This document shows positions 8,229-14,540 of a stretch of DNA of 25,623 bases, one piece after another. Position 1 is the stretch's first letter; every line of letters begins with the position of its first letter. A program made the position numbers and the translations under genes. The notes under the pieces were generated by a model that saw only the letters and a program-made list of their open reading frames with translations, did no database searches and was not told the DNA's origin. This DNA is from JBKDZR01 sp047971485 (GTDB lineage Bacteria > Pseudomonadota > Alphaproteobacteria > Rhodobacterales > Rhodobacteraceae), in NCBI GenBank assembly GCA_047971485.1, contig JBKDZR010000103.1, forward strand, positions 1 through 25,623, in the 5' to 3' direction.

Positions 8229-8250
8229 CCGGTGGATTGCCATCCACCGG
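8229..8250. other. 9-bp perfect hairpin downstream of cca
   Basis: CCGGTGGAT at 8229-8237 and ATCCACCGG at 8242-8250 can pair around the loop TGCC, 34 bases after the cca stop. No T-run follows, so it is at best an RNA-stabilising or Rho-associated hairpin rather than a classic terminator. Confidence 0.45.
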
Positions 8251-8346
8251 CCGATGGTGAAGGATGCGCGCAGTTCCCGGCCTTGGCCGTCAGTGACGTG
8301 CCAGCCCCTTGGTCAGGGTCGACATTCAGGACCATTTCACGGATTT

Positions 8347-8436
8347 ATGCAGGACATGACCGTTTTTTTCCATGTGCCCTTTTCCCATGTGTCCCGCCGC
8401 GCGGCCGCCGTCGATTCTGCCGGGGCCGTACAGTGA
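8347..8436 (+). CDS. Possible 29-residue upstream reading frame coupled to the ABC exporter
   Basis: A short frame starting at ATG 8347 (MQDMTVFFHVPFSHVSRRAA...) ends with a TGA at 8434-8436 that overlaps the GTG start of the exporter as GTGA. The ribosome binding site is weak (ACGGA). It may be a translational-coupling leader peptide or simply a chance frame. I recognise no family, and the sequence has no clear signal or domain. Confidence 0.2.
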   Translation: MQDMTVFFHVPFSHVSRRAAAVDSAGAVQ

Positions 8437-10265
8437 ACGTGATTGATCGCATGAGCCGGCTGATTTCCGCCTTTCACCCGGCGGATGGCCCCCCGCCGGA
8501 CAGGCTGGGTGCCTTTTTCCGCTGGGCGCTGTCCGGGGCATTTCCGGTGCTGATCCTTGCTGCGGTCCTGTCGGCCAGTGCCGGCACGCTGGAGGTGGTG
8601 ACCGCGCTGGTTTTGGGCGGGGTCATTGATGCGGCGCTGAGCACGGGGCCCGAGAACTTCTTTTCCGAACAGATCTGGCTTGTGGTCGGGGCGCTGGCCT
8701 TTTTCCTGGTGATCCGGCCGACGATCTTCGGCCTGTCGAACGTGGCCAATGCCATCGTTGTCGGCCCCAATGTCCAGCCGCTGGTCCTGTCGCGGCTGCA
8801 TCGTTGGACGCTGGGCCATGCGGTCACGTTTTTTGACAATGATTTCGCCGGTCGGATTGCGCAAAAGCAGATGCAGACCGCCCGTGCGGTGACCGAGATC
8901 ACCAGCGAGATGATCAATGTCGTGGCCTTTGCGCTGGCCTCTCTGGTGGGCTCGGTGCTGTTGCTCAGTTCGATTGACTGGCGCATTTCGCTGGTGCTGG
9001 CGATCTGGCTGCTGGGCTATCTGGGGGTGATCCGCTGGTTCATTCCGCGCATCCGGGCGCGGTCCAAGGCGCGGGCCGGGGCGCGGGCGATGGTGACCGG
9101 GCAGGTTGTCGATACGGTGACCAATATCAAGACGGTCAAGCTGTTTGCCCATGATGAACACGAGGACCGCGCCGCGCTGAACGCCATGTCCAGGTTTCGC
9201 GACAAGGCACTGGATTTCGGGCGCATATCGGCCCTGTTCCGGTTCAGCTTGATGCTGGTTTCGGGAACGCTGCCGGTGTTGCTGATCGGGGGTACCTTGT
9301 TGCTGTGGGCCGGTGGGCAGGCCACGGCGGGGGATATCGCGGCGGCGGGGACGGTCGCGATCCGGATTGCGCAGATGACCGGTTGGGTCAGTTTCGCGTT
9401 GATGGGGATATATGCCCATGTCGGTGAGGCCGAGGACGGGATGCGCACCCTGACCCCGCGCCATGAACTGACGGACCACCCCGAGGCCGTTCCCCTGCCC
9501 CGGGCTGGCCGGATCCGCTTTGATGCGGTGGGGTTTGCCTATGGTGGCCGCAGCGGGGGGGTTGCCGACATTGATCTGGTGATCGAGCCCGGTGAGAAAG
9601 TTGGCATCGTTGGGGCCTCGGGGGCCGGTAAATCCACTTTGGTGGCGCTGTTGTTGCGGCTTTACGATCCCGAAACCGGCCGGATCACCATTGACGGGCA
9701 GGATATCCGCGAGGTCACCCAGGAAAGTCTGCGGCGCCGGATCGGGATGGTCACCCAGGAAACGGCGATGTTCAACCGCTCGGCCCGGGAGAACATCCTG
9801 TACGGCCGCCCTGATGCCAGTGAGGCCGAGATGATCGAGGCGGCCCGGCGGGCCGAGGCCCATGATTTTATCCTGGGCTTGCGCGATCACATGGGCCGCA
9901 GCGGCTATGATGCCCATCTGGGCGAACGCGGGGTCAAGTTGTCGGGGGGGCAACGTCAGCGGATCGCCCTGGCTCGGGCCATTCTGAAGGATGCGCCGAT
10001 CCTGGTTATGGATGAGGCGACCAGCGCCTTGGACAGTGAGGTTGAGGCCGCGATCCAGGAGGCGCTTGAACGGGTGATGGAGGGCAAGACCGTTCTGGCC
10101 ATCGCCCACCGTTTGTCGACGCTGGCCCATATGGACCGGATCATCGTGCTGGATGGCGGCCGGATTGTCGAAGAGGGCAGGCATGGGGACCTTCTGGCGG
10201 CGGATGGGCTGTATGCGCGCTATTGGCGGCGCCAGTCCGGCGGGTTCATCAAGGCGGCGGAATGA
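8433..10265 (+). CDS. ABC exporter, fused permease and ATPase (MsbA/multidrug type)
   Basis: A 610-residue half-transporter. The N-terminal six-helix ABC_membrane domain spans about residues 25-340, beginning near LGAFFRWALSGAFPVLILAAV. The nucleotide-binding domain is complete: Walker A GASGAGKST (394-402), Q-loop in RIGMVTQE, signature LSGGQ (503-507), Walker B ILVMDEATSALDS (Asp527, Glu528) and the H-loop AIAHRLST. It should work as an inner-membrane homodimer exporting a lipid, drug or other hydrophobic substrate; the substrate is unknown. The GTG at 8433 fits the family N-terminus; ATG 8451 is an alternative 6 codons inside. Its stop overlaps the next ATG (ATGA), linking it to the RNA methyltransferase gene. 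Confidence 0.93.
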   Translation: MNVIDRMSRLISAFHPADGPPPDRLGAFFRWALSGAFPVLILAAVLSASAGTLEVVTALVLGGVIDAALSTGPENFFSEQIWLVVGALAFFLVIRPTIFGLSNVANAIVVGPNVQPLVLSRLHRWTLGHAVTFFDNDFAGRIAQKQMQTARAVTEITSEMINVVAFALASLVGSVLLLSSIDWRISLVLAIWLLGYLGVIRWFIPRIRARSKARAGARAMVTGQVVDTVTNIKTVKLFAHDEHEDRAALNAMSRFRDKALDFGRISALFRFSLMLVSGTLPVLLIGGTLLLWAGGQATAGDIAAAGTVAIRIAQMTGWVSFALMGIYAHVGEAEDGMRTLTPRHELTDHPEAVPLPRAGRIRFDAVGFAYGGRSGGVADIDLVIEPGEKVGIVGASGAGKSTLVALLLRLYDPETGRITIDGQDIREVTQESLRRRIGMVTQETAMFNRSARENILYGRPDASEAEMIEAARRAEAHDFILGLRDHMGRSGYDAHLGERGVKLSGGQRQRIALARAILKDAPILVMDEATSALDSEVEAAIQEALERVMEGKTVLAIAHRLSTLAHMDRIIVLDGGRIVEEGRHGDLLAADGLYARYWRRQSGGFIKAAE

Positions 10266-11629
10266 TGCCGGCCGCTGCCGTGACGGCTGGCCCTTTGATC
10301 ATCACGCGTCTTGGCGCGCGCGGGGATGGAATCGCGCGTTCAGACGCGCGTGGCAGTGATATCGCGCGTTCAGACGCGCGTGGCGGTGATGTCGCGCGTT
10401 CAGACGCGTCTAATAATCATGATACTGTCCCGCGTTCAGAGGCGCGGGGCGATGGCCGCCCATCAGGGCCGGTCTATGTGGCCCGCGCGCTGCCCGGGGA
10501 ACGGGTCGAGGGCGCGATCGAGGGCGATCGGATGGCGGCACCGCGGATCCTGACACCCTCGGCGCATCGGGTAACGGCGCCCTGCCGGCATTACGGGGCC
10601 TGCGGGGGGTGCGCGCTTCAGCATGCCGATGACGCCTTCGTCGCAGAATGGAAGCGTGATCAACTGCGCGATGCCCTTGCCCGGGTGGGCATCGCCGTGG
10701 ATATCGGGCCGGTTCTGACCTCGCCCCCGGGGTCGCGGCGGCGTGCGGTGCTGCATGGCCGGCGGACCAAAAAAGGGGTTGTCGTTGGCTTTCATGGCCA
10801 TCGTTCGGCCACGGTGACAGCCGTGCCCGAGTGCTTGGTTCTGAGCGATGGTCTGCGCGCGGCCCTGCCGGGGCTGGAAGCGCTGGTTCAGGTGGGCGGG
10901 TCGCGCAAGGCGGAGATGGCGCTGACGGTGACCCAGACGCCGCAGGGCCCCGATGTTGCCGTGGAGGGGGGCAAGCCGGTCGATGCGGTGCTGCTTGGCC
11001 AACTGGCGGGGGTGGCGGATCAGGCGCGGTTTGCCCGGCTCAGCTGGAACGGCGAGGTTCTTGCCTTGCGTGACCGGCCGGTCATTGCGCTGGGTCCGGC
11101 CGGGGTCACGCCGCCACCGGGCGGGTTCTTGCAGGCCACGGCCGAGGGCGAGGCGGCGCTGGTTGCCGCCGTTCTCCGGATGACGGAGGGTGCCCGCCGG
11201 GTGGCCGATCTTTTCGCCGGCTGCGGCACCTTTGCTCTGCCCCTTGCCGCCCGGGCCGAGGTCCATGCCGTTGAAGGCGACGCCGCCCTGACCGAGGCCC
11301 TTGCCGCCGGATGGCGCGGGGCCGGGGGGCTGCATGCCCTGAATGTCGAGACCCGCGATTTGTTCCGCCGACCGCTGTTGCCCGAAGATCTGGCGCGGTT
11401 TGATGCGGTGGTCATCGACCCGCCGCGCGCCGGGGCGGTGGCGCAGATGGCCGAACTGGCCCGGTCTGCCGTGCCCCGAATCGCAGCCGTGTCCTGCAAT
11501 CCGGCAAGCTTCGCCCGGGACGCGGCGCTGCTGATCGCTGGCGGCTATCGGCTGGAACAGGCACAGGTGGTCGATCAGTTTCGCTGGTCACCGCATATCG
11601 AGTTGGTCGCCTTGTTCGCGCGGCCCTGA
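10262..11629 (+). CDS. Class I SAM-dependent 23S rRNA/tRNA (uracil-5-)-methyltransferase, TrmA/RlmD family, with a repeat insertion in its TRAM region
   Basis: A 455-residue RNA m5U methyltransferase. It has the iron-sulfur motif C-x5-CGGC (Cys108, Cys114, Cys117) with a fourth cysteine at about 191. The SAM motif is DLFAGCGTFALPLA, the catalytic cysteine about Cys412 lies in SCNPASFARD, and the C-terminal HIELVALF is present. Target could be 23S U1939 or U747 or tRNA U54; the Fe-S motif favours RlmD/RlmC-type. The N-terminal TRAM region is split: ITRLGARGDGIA and GPVYVARALPGERV, normally nearly adjacent, are separated by about 44 residues of repeated ARSDARGxD text. The frame stays open, so the protein is probably functional. 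The ATG at 10262 overlaps the exporter stop. Confidence 0.9.
   Translation: MMPAAAVTAGPLIITRLGARGDGIARSDARGSDIARSDARGGDVARSDASNNHDTVPRSEARGDGRPSGPVYVARALPGERVEGAIEGDRMAAPRILTPSAHRVTAPCRHYGACGGCALQHADDAFVAEWKRDQLRDALARVGIAVDIGPVLTSPPGSRRRAVLHGRRTKKGVVVGFHGHRSATVTAVPECLVLSDGLRAALPGLEALVQVGGSRKAEMALTVTQTPQGPDVAVEGGKPVDAVLLGQLAGVADQARFARLSWNGEVLALRDRPVIALGPAGVTPPPGGFLQATAEGEAALVAAVLRMTEGARRVADLFAGCGTFALPLAARAEVHAVEGDAALTEALAAGWRGAGGLHALNVETRDLFRRPLLPEDLARFDAVVIDPPRAGAVAQMAELARSAVPRIAAVSCNPASFARDAALLIAGGYRLEQAQVVDQFRWSPHIELVALFARP
10302..10447 (+). repeat. In-frame 30-bp tandem repeat with hairpin-forming core inside the RNA methyltransferase gene
   Basis: The core CGCGCGT-TCAG-ACGCGCG (7-bp stem, 4-base loop) occurs at 10333-10350 and 10363-10380 with an exact 30-base period. 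A partial third copy lies at 10393-10408 and a degenerate fourth at 10431-10447. The preceding 30 bases (10302-10331) match the unit at about 20 of 30 positions in the same register. In protein terms the units are TRLGARGDGI, ARSDARGSDI, ARSDARGGDV and ARSDASNNHD (residues 15-54). The array looks like local duplication of native sequence or insertion of a palindromic element kept in frame. Confidence 0.9.
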
Positions 11630-11660
11630 ACGCGGTGTCCTTCGCAATTTTATGCAGTCT

Positions 11661-11690
11661 TTGCTTGAATCGATGAGGTTTCGCCATAAA
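11661..11690 (+). promoter_or_regulatory. Possible sigma-70-type promoter for the L,D-transpeptidase gene
   Basis: TTGCTT (11661-11666) and CATAAA (11685-11690) are separated by 18 bases in a relatively AT-rich 97-base gap, 36 bases before the start codon. The match is moderate and the call is tentative. Confidence 0.3.
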
Positions 11691-11726
11691 AGTCGAAGCT
11701 GCGTGAAAAAACAGAGCAGGTTCATA

Positions 11727-12227
11727 ATGCGCGCGTTGTTAAGGATACTTCTTCTGGTGATCGCCGGGGCTGCGCTTGTGGCCTGTGGCGAATCCAAATT
11801 TCAGGGCTATGACGGGCCCCAGGTGACACAGATCTTCGTGTCCAAGTCCAACCGCAGGCTTTATCTGCTGAATGGGCACGACATCCTGAAAGCCTATGAT
11901 ATCGACCTGGGCTTTGCGCCCGAGGGCCACAAACAGATCGAAGGTGACGGTCGTACGCCCGAGGGCATGTATCGCATTGATCGGCGCAATCCGAACAGTG
12001 CCTTCCATCTGTCGGTCGGGATTTCCTATCCGAATCGTCGGGATGTGGAAAACGCCAAGATGTTGGGGGCTAGCCCCGGCGGGGATATTTTCATCCACGG
12101 TCAGCCTGTCGTCGGCCAGGCCAACGGTCCGGACTGGACCGCGGGTTGTATTGCTGTAACGAACGAGGAAATCGAGGAAATCTACGCCATGGTGCCGGAC
12201 GGGACGCCGATCTACCTGGCGCCCTGA
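11727..12227 (+). CDS. L,D-transpeptidase-family (YkuD/YafK-like) lipoprotein
   Basis: A 166-residue periplasmic protein with a lipoprotein signal: a charged, hydrophobic N-terminus and lipobox LVAC with Cys20 as the predicted lipidated residue. The catalytic domain starts at about residue 33 (VTQIFVSKSNRRLYLL). It has the YkuD-type active site with His124-Gly125 (IFIHGQPV) and Cys141 in DWTAGCIAVTNEEIEEI. The TAGCIAV form resembles the YafK-type subgroup rather than SxGC(I/V)R of classic cross-linking enzymes, so it may remodel or hydrolyse peptidoglycan attachments (inference). AGCAGG lies 6 bases before the ATG at 11727; an in-frame ATG at 11652 would push the signal inside and is rejected. 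Confidence 0.9.
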   Translation: MRALLRILLLVIAGAALVACGESKFQGYDGPQVTQIFVSKSNRRLYLLNGHDILKAYDIDLGFAPEGHKQIEGDGRTPEGMYRIDRRNPNSAFHLSVGISYPNRRDVENAKMLGASPGGDIFIHGQPVVGQANGPDWTAGCIAVTNEEIEEIYAMVPDGTPIYLAP

Positions 12228-12246
12228 CCGGACCGATCATATCAAT

Positions 12247-12279
12247 GGCCTTGGGAAATGACCGCTTTGAGGCCTTTTT
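12247..12279 (+). terminator. Probable intrinsic terminator after the L,D-transpeptidase gene
   Basis: GGCCT (12247-12251) pairs with AGGCC (12270-12274), extendable by two G-U pairs, followed directly by TTTTT (12275-12279). It lies 20 bases after the stop codon. The stem is short, so the call is moderate. Confidence 0.45.
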
Positions 12280-12303
12280 GACCTTAGCCATCCGCAGACC
12301 AAG

Positions 12304-12444
12304 CCGCGCCAGCGCCGGACCGGGGGCTGGCGCACCCACCCTGTGATCAGCGCGGTTTATGGCAGCCGTGGTAGCAAAACCCCAGAGCATTGCGCTAACG
12401 GTGGCCGAGCGCCAGACCGGTGGGCCGGTCCGGCGCTGGCGCGG
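12304..12444. repeat. 20-bp perfect inverted repeat
   Basis: CCGCGCCAGCGCCGGACCGG at 12304-12323 is exactly the reverse complement of 12425-12444. The left arm also forms its own hairpin: GCGCCAGC at 12306-12313 pairs with GCTGGCGC at 12326-12333. The arms are 101 bases apart. Confidence 0.8.
12397..12436. repeat. Direct repeat, copy 1 (about 40 bp)
   Basis: Begins AACGGTGGCCGAGCGCCAG and ends GGGCCGGTCCGGCGC. The same text with a 1-base length change and two substitutions recurs at 12637-12675, exactly 240 bases on. Its right end overlaps one arm of the 20-bp inverted repeat. Confidence 0.85.
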
Positions 12445-12636
12445 CGCCCTACGGGCTTGTCCCGCGCCGGGGTGGGATCAACGACAACTTTGTCCGCAAA
12501 ACTGCCTGTCGTAAGCGGTCAATCCTTAGGGCCCTTGGTATGAGACCTGGCGCGCATTAGGGGCAGCCTGATCTGCTGTCGCCAAGGGCTGCGTTGCGCG
12601 CCGTTTTGCCACGGCATCACCAGCACAAGTCGCGCC

Positions 12637-12675
12637 AACGGTGGCCGAGCGCCAGACTGCGGGCCGGTCCGGCGC
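12637..12675. repeat. Direct repeat, copy 2 (39 bp)
   Basis: Second copy of the element at 12397-12436: identical first 19 bases, then CTGCGGG in place of CCGGTGGG, then the same GCCGGTCCGGCGC. Sequence to its right diverges from copy 1. Confidence 0.85.
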
Positions 12676-12872
12676 GCAGCAAAGCGCCTGGATATTTAGT
12701 CCCAGCGTGTCGCGTTCATTCGTATTCACACGACATGCTCTAAGTCTTTGACAACGCGTGTTCGAAAAGCACAAGGTCCAAAGCCGCCGCGCCTCAGGGG
12801 ACCGGACCCCCGCCCGTCAACACGCGGCTGGCTTTGGGGGCTGACCCTCTGCCTGAACCCGCGACGATCTGC

Positions 12873-13769
12873 TCAGATCAGCCGCGCCTGGAAAAAGGCC
12901 AGTGTCCGGTCCCAGGCCAGTTCCGCCGCCGCCGCATCATAGCGGGGTGTGGTGTCATTGTGAAAACCGTGGTTCACATCCTCGTAGAAATGCACGGTAA
13001 AGTCCTTGTCATTGGCCTCAAGCGCCGTGCGGTAGGCCTCCCAGCCAGCATTGATCCGTTCATCCAGCCCGGCATAGTGGATCAGCAAAGGCGCCTGGAT
13101 TGCCGGCACATCGGCCACATCCGGCTGGCGTCCGTAAAAGGGCACCGAGGCGGCAAGATCCGGATAAGCGACGGCCAGCGCATTGCACACGCCCCCGCCA
13201 TAGCAAAAGCCGACACATCCAACCTTGCCCGTGCTGCCCTCGTGATCGCGCAGATATTCGAAGCCGGCAAAGAAATCGGCCATCAACCGGGCCCCATCCA
13301 GTTGCTGCTGCATCGCCCGTCCATCATCGTCATTGCCCGGATACCCCCCCAGCGAGGTCAACCCATCGGGCCCCAGCGCCAGATATCCGGCCTTGGCCGT
13401 ACGCCGGACGACATCCTCGATATAGGGGTTCAGGCCCCGGTTCTCGTGGATGACCAACACAGCCGGCAAGGGCCCGGTCGCCCCGGCAGGCCGGGCCATC
13501 AAACCGCGCACCGTCCCGTTGCCCTCGGGGCTGTCATATTCAATGGTCTGGGTCTCAATGGCGGGATCGTCGACGGCAACCTGCTGGGCCCAGGCATAGT
13601 TGGGCTGCAACTGATCGAGGATCATCGCCCCGGTCACCCCGGCGGCGGTATAGCGCCCAGCCTGAGCAATGAACTGGCGCTTGGACAGTTTACCATGCAC
13701 ATAGCCATCGAAAATTTCCAGGATCCGTTGATCGAAATCGCGGGCGTGCTTTCTGGGCTGTGTCGTCAT
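12873..13769 (-). CDS. Dienelactone hydrolase family protein (YghX-like)
   Basis: A 298-residue alpha/beta hydrolase with the dienelactone-hydrolase triad: nucleophile Cys189 in GFCYGGG, Asp236 in YAGLDERINAGW and His267 in NHGFHND. The oxyanion-side Glu109 lies in VIHENRGL. The N-terminal stretch (about 30-65: KRQFIAQAGRYTAAGVTGAM, then LQPNYAWAQQV) is the hallmark of the longer YghX-type subgroup. It may be a cryptic Tat-like or membrane-associated leader, although no RR motif is present. Natural substrate is unknown. GAGGA lies 4 bases before the ATG at 13767-13769; a frame extending to 13814 is less likely. It is divergent from the small orphan gene. Confidence 0.9.
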   Translation of the reverse strand: MTTQPRKHARDFDQRILEIFDGYVHGKLSKRQFIAQAGRYTAAGVTGAMILDQLQPNYAWAQQVAVDDPAIETQTIEYDSPEGNGTVRGLMARPAGATGPLPAVLVIHENRGLNPYIEDVVRRTAKAGYLALGPDGLTSLGGYPGNDDDGRAMQQQLDGARLMADFFAGFEYLRDHEGSTGKVGCVGFCYGGGVCNALAVAYPDLAASVPFYGRQPDVADVPAIQAPLLIHYAGLDERINAGWEAYRTALEANDKDFTVHFYEDVNHGFHNDTTPRYDAAAAELAWDRTLAFFQARLI

Positions 13770-13900
13770 GATGTCCTCATCTGCTGAATGGCGCGATTGA
13801 TGGCGGCGGGCCATGTCCCCGCGCCTTCTGTCCTATCAGACCCCGGCCCAAACCCTGTTCACATCCCCATGAGCGGCTGTTGAACGCGCAAAAACCGCAC

Positions 13901-13915
13901 GTGACCTTACGTCAC
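13901..13915. promoter_or_regulatory. GTGAC-N5-GTCAC inverted repeat upstream of the small orphan gene
   Basis: GTGAC (13901-13905) and GTCAC (13911-13915) form a dyad in the 292-base divergent spacer between the hydrolase and the 98-residue protein. The spacing does not fit a CRP/FNR site. A regulator is possible but none is identified. Confidence 0.3.
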
Positions 13916-13991
13916 ATAGCGCAATGCGACATCTGTTGCGATAGTGCCCCGGTCCGGTCGTTTTAAGGCCGGATGGGAACGCCCGGAGGAG

Positions 13992-14038
13992 GGAGGCGCG
14001 CCTCCGCGCCTGTCGGGTCAGCCTGTCATAACGACAGG
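13992..14038 (+). promoter_or_regulatory. Structured 5' leader of the small orphan gene
   Basis: Two inverted repeats precede the gene: the perfect 14-bp palindrome GGAGGCGCGCCTCC (13992-14005) and the hairpin CCTGTC-ATAAC-GACAGG (14022-14038), which ends just before the strong ribosome binding site GAGAGGAG (14044-14051). They could set mRNA stability or translation. No known riboswitch or thermometer pattern was recognised. Confidence 0.4.
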
Positions 14039-14061
14039 TGTTCAGAGAGGAGAACCTTTAA

Positions 14062-14358
14062 ATGACTGCTGTTTTCGCAAGGACTGTTACGCCCAAATCC
14101 GGACATCTGGCCGATAATACCGCCTTTTCCAAAAAGCGGGTTCAGGCGATCAGGGACTATACCGGTGTGGATGTCGAGCTGCGTGTGCGCCTCGGCGGCC
14201 CGGCCGGACAGATTCTGATGGTCTCTACCCACAAGGATGTCGCCGAGATCGAGGCAATGCGCCGCAAGATCATGGAAGGCGTCGCTGCCGGCAAGATCCC
14301 GCAGCCGGAACCGGGCATGGCCGAACGCATTGACGATCAGGTCTGGCTGACCATCTGA
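14062..14358 (+). CDS. Small protein of unknown function (98 aa)
   Basis: I do not recognise this family. The protein is soluble, with no signal peptide or membrane segment. It begins MTAVFARTVTPKSGHLADNT and has a beta-helix-beta-like pattern: KKRVQAIRDYTGVDVELRVRL cut at VELRVRL, QILMVSTHKDVAEIEAMRRK, and a C-terminal DDQVWLTI. This layout is reminiscent of dimeric alpha/beta-barrel (NIPSNAP/ABM-like) small proteins, but that is weak inference. A strong GAGAGGAG site 10 bases before ATG, the structured leader and a terminator-like hairpin after the stop suggest a monocistronic, well-expressed gene. Neighbours on both sides point the other way. Confidence 0.75.
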   Translation: MTAVFARTVTPKSGHLADNTAFSKKRVQAIRDYTGVDVELRVRLGGPAGQILMVSTHKDVAEIEAMRRKIMEGVAAGKIPQPEPGMAERIDDQVWLTI

Positions 14359-14374
14359 TCCAAAGCATTTCGAG

Positions 14375-14395
14375 GAAAAGCTGATAGGCTTTTTC
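14375..14395 (+). terminator. Terminator-like hairpin after the small orphan gene
   Basis: GAAAAGC (14375-14381), loop TGATAG, GCTTTTTC (14388-14395), with a T5 run in the 3' arm, 17 bases after the stop codon. Outer bases GCATT (14365-14369) and AATGC (14404-14408) can extend the pairing to about 44 bases. The overall shape also resembles interspersed palindromic repeats of alphaproteobacteria. Confidence 0.45.
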
Positions 14396-14421
14396 GGTTA
14401 AGCAATGCATGAAATCACTAT

Positions 14422-14467
14422 CCTATAGCGCTTCAGGTCAGTTATCCTTTTCCCGAAACGCTATAGG
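14422..14467. repeat. Inverted repeat with 9-bp arms
   Basis: CCTATAGCG (14422-14430) and CGCTATAGG (14459-14467) flank 28 bases. It lies immediately after the terminator-like palindrome in a locally AT-rich pocket, about 75 bases beyond the end of the convergent aminotransferase gene. It may be an interspersed repeat unit or part of a bidirectional terminator. Confidence 0.55.
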
Positions 14468-14540
14468 CCCACGGTTGTGCGCAACGACCGCTGCAAGACG
14501 GGGGCGCAAGACGGACAGGGGCGCAAAAGGGACAGCCCCG

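Larger units (their letters stand above)
12228..12872. other. Repeat-rich gene-free region
   Basis: About 645 bases without a convincing gene. The small open frames here have no ribosome binding sites or family resemblance. The left end has a probable terminator for the L,D-transpeptidase gene, then several GC-rich direct and inverted repeats (entered separately). Further pairs are visible: GCCGTGG(TAG)CAAAAC at 12365-12380 against GTTTTGCCACGGC at 12603-12615, and GCCCTTGG at 12531-12538 against CCAAGGGC at 12582-12589. No transposase fragment or tRNA is recognisable. It may be a decayed mobile element, a family of interspersed repeats, or a structured RNA. Confidence 0.6.

Noticed and set aside
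8337..10184. Long open frame of about 615 codons on the minus strand
   Set aside because: It is antisense to the ABC exporter, has low-complexity Arg/Gln/Pro-rich content, and arises from GC-rich third positions. The plus strand carries unmistakable transporter motifs.
10332..10408. CRISPR-like array with regular 30-bp period and palindromic repeats
   Set aside because: The units are contiguous with no unique spacers of normal length, lie in frame within a conserved gene, and no cas genes are present.
12343..12774. Small open frames (66 and 82 codons) in the repeat island
   Set aside because: They span the direct and inverted repeats, lack ribosome binding sites, and show no domain; treated as chance frames.
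12745..12785. Possible tRNA T-arm (GTTCGAAA) suggesting a tRNA remnant or attachment site
   Set aside because: The flanking bases do not pair as a T-stem, and no anticodon arm, acceptor stem or CCA end can be built around it.
13899..13916. CRP/FNR-like site in the spacer upstream of the small orphan gene
   Set aside because: The half-sites resemble TGTGA/TCACA only partly and are separated by 7 rather than 6 bases.
14062..14358. Assignment of the small orphan protein as dodecin or another known small flavin-binding protein
   Set aside because: Size is roughly similar, but no dodecin residues or motif could be recognised, so no function was assigned.
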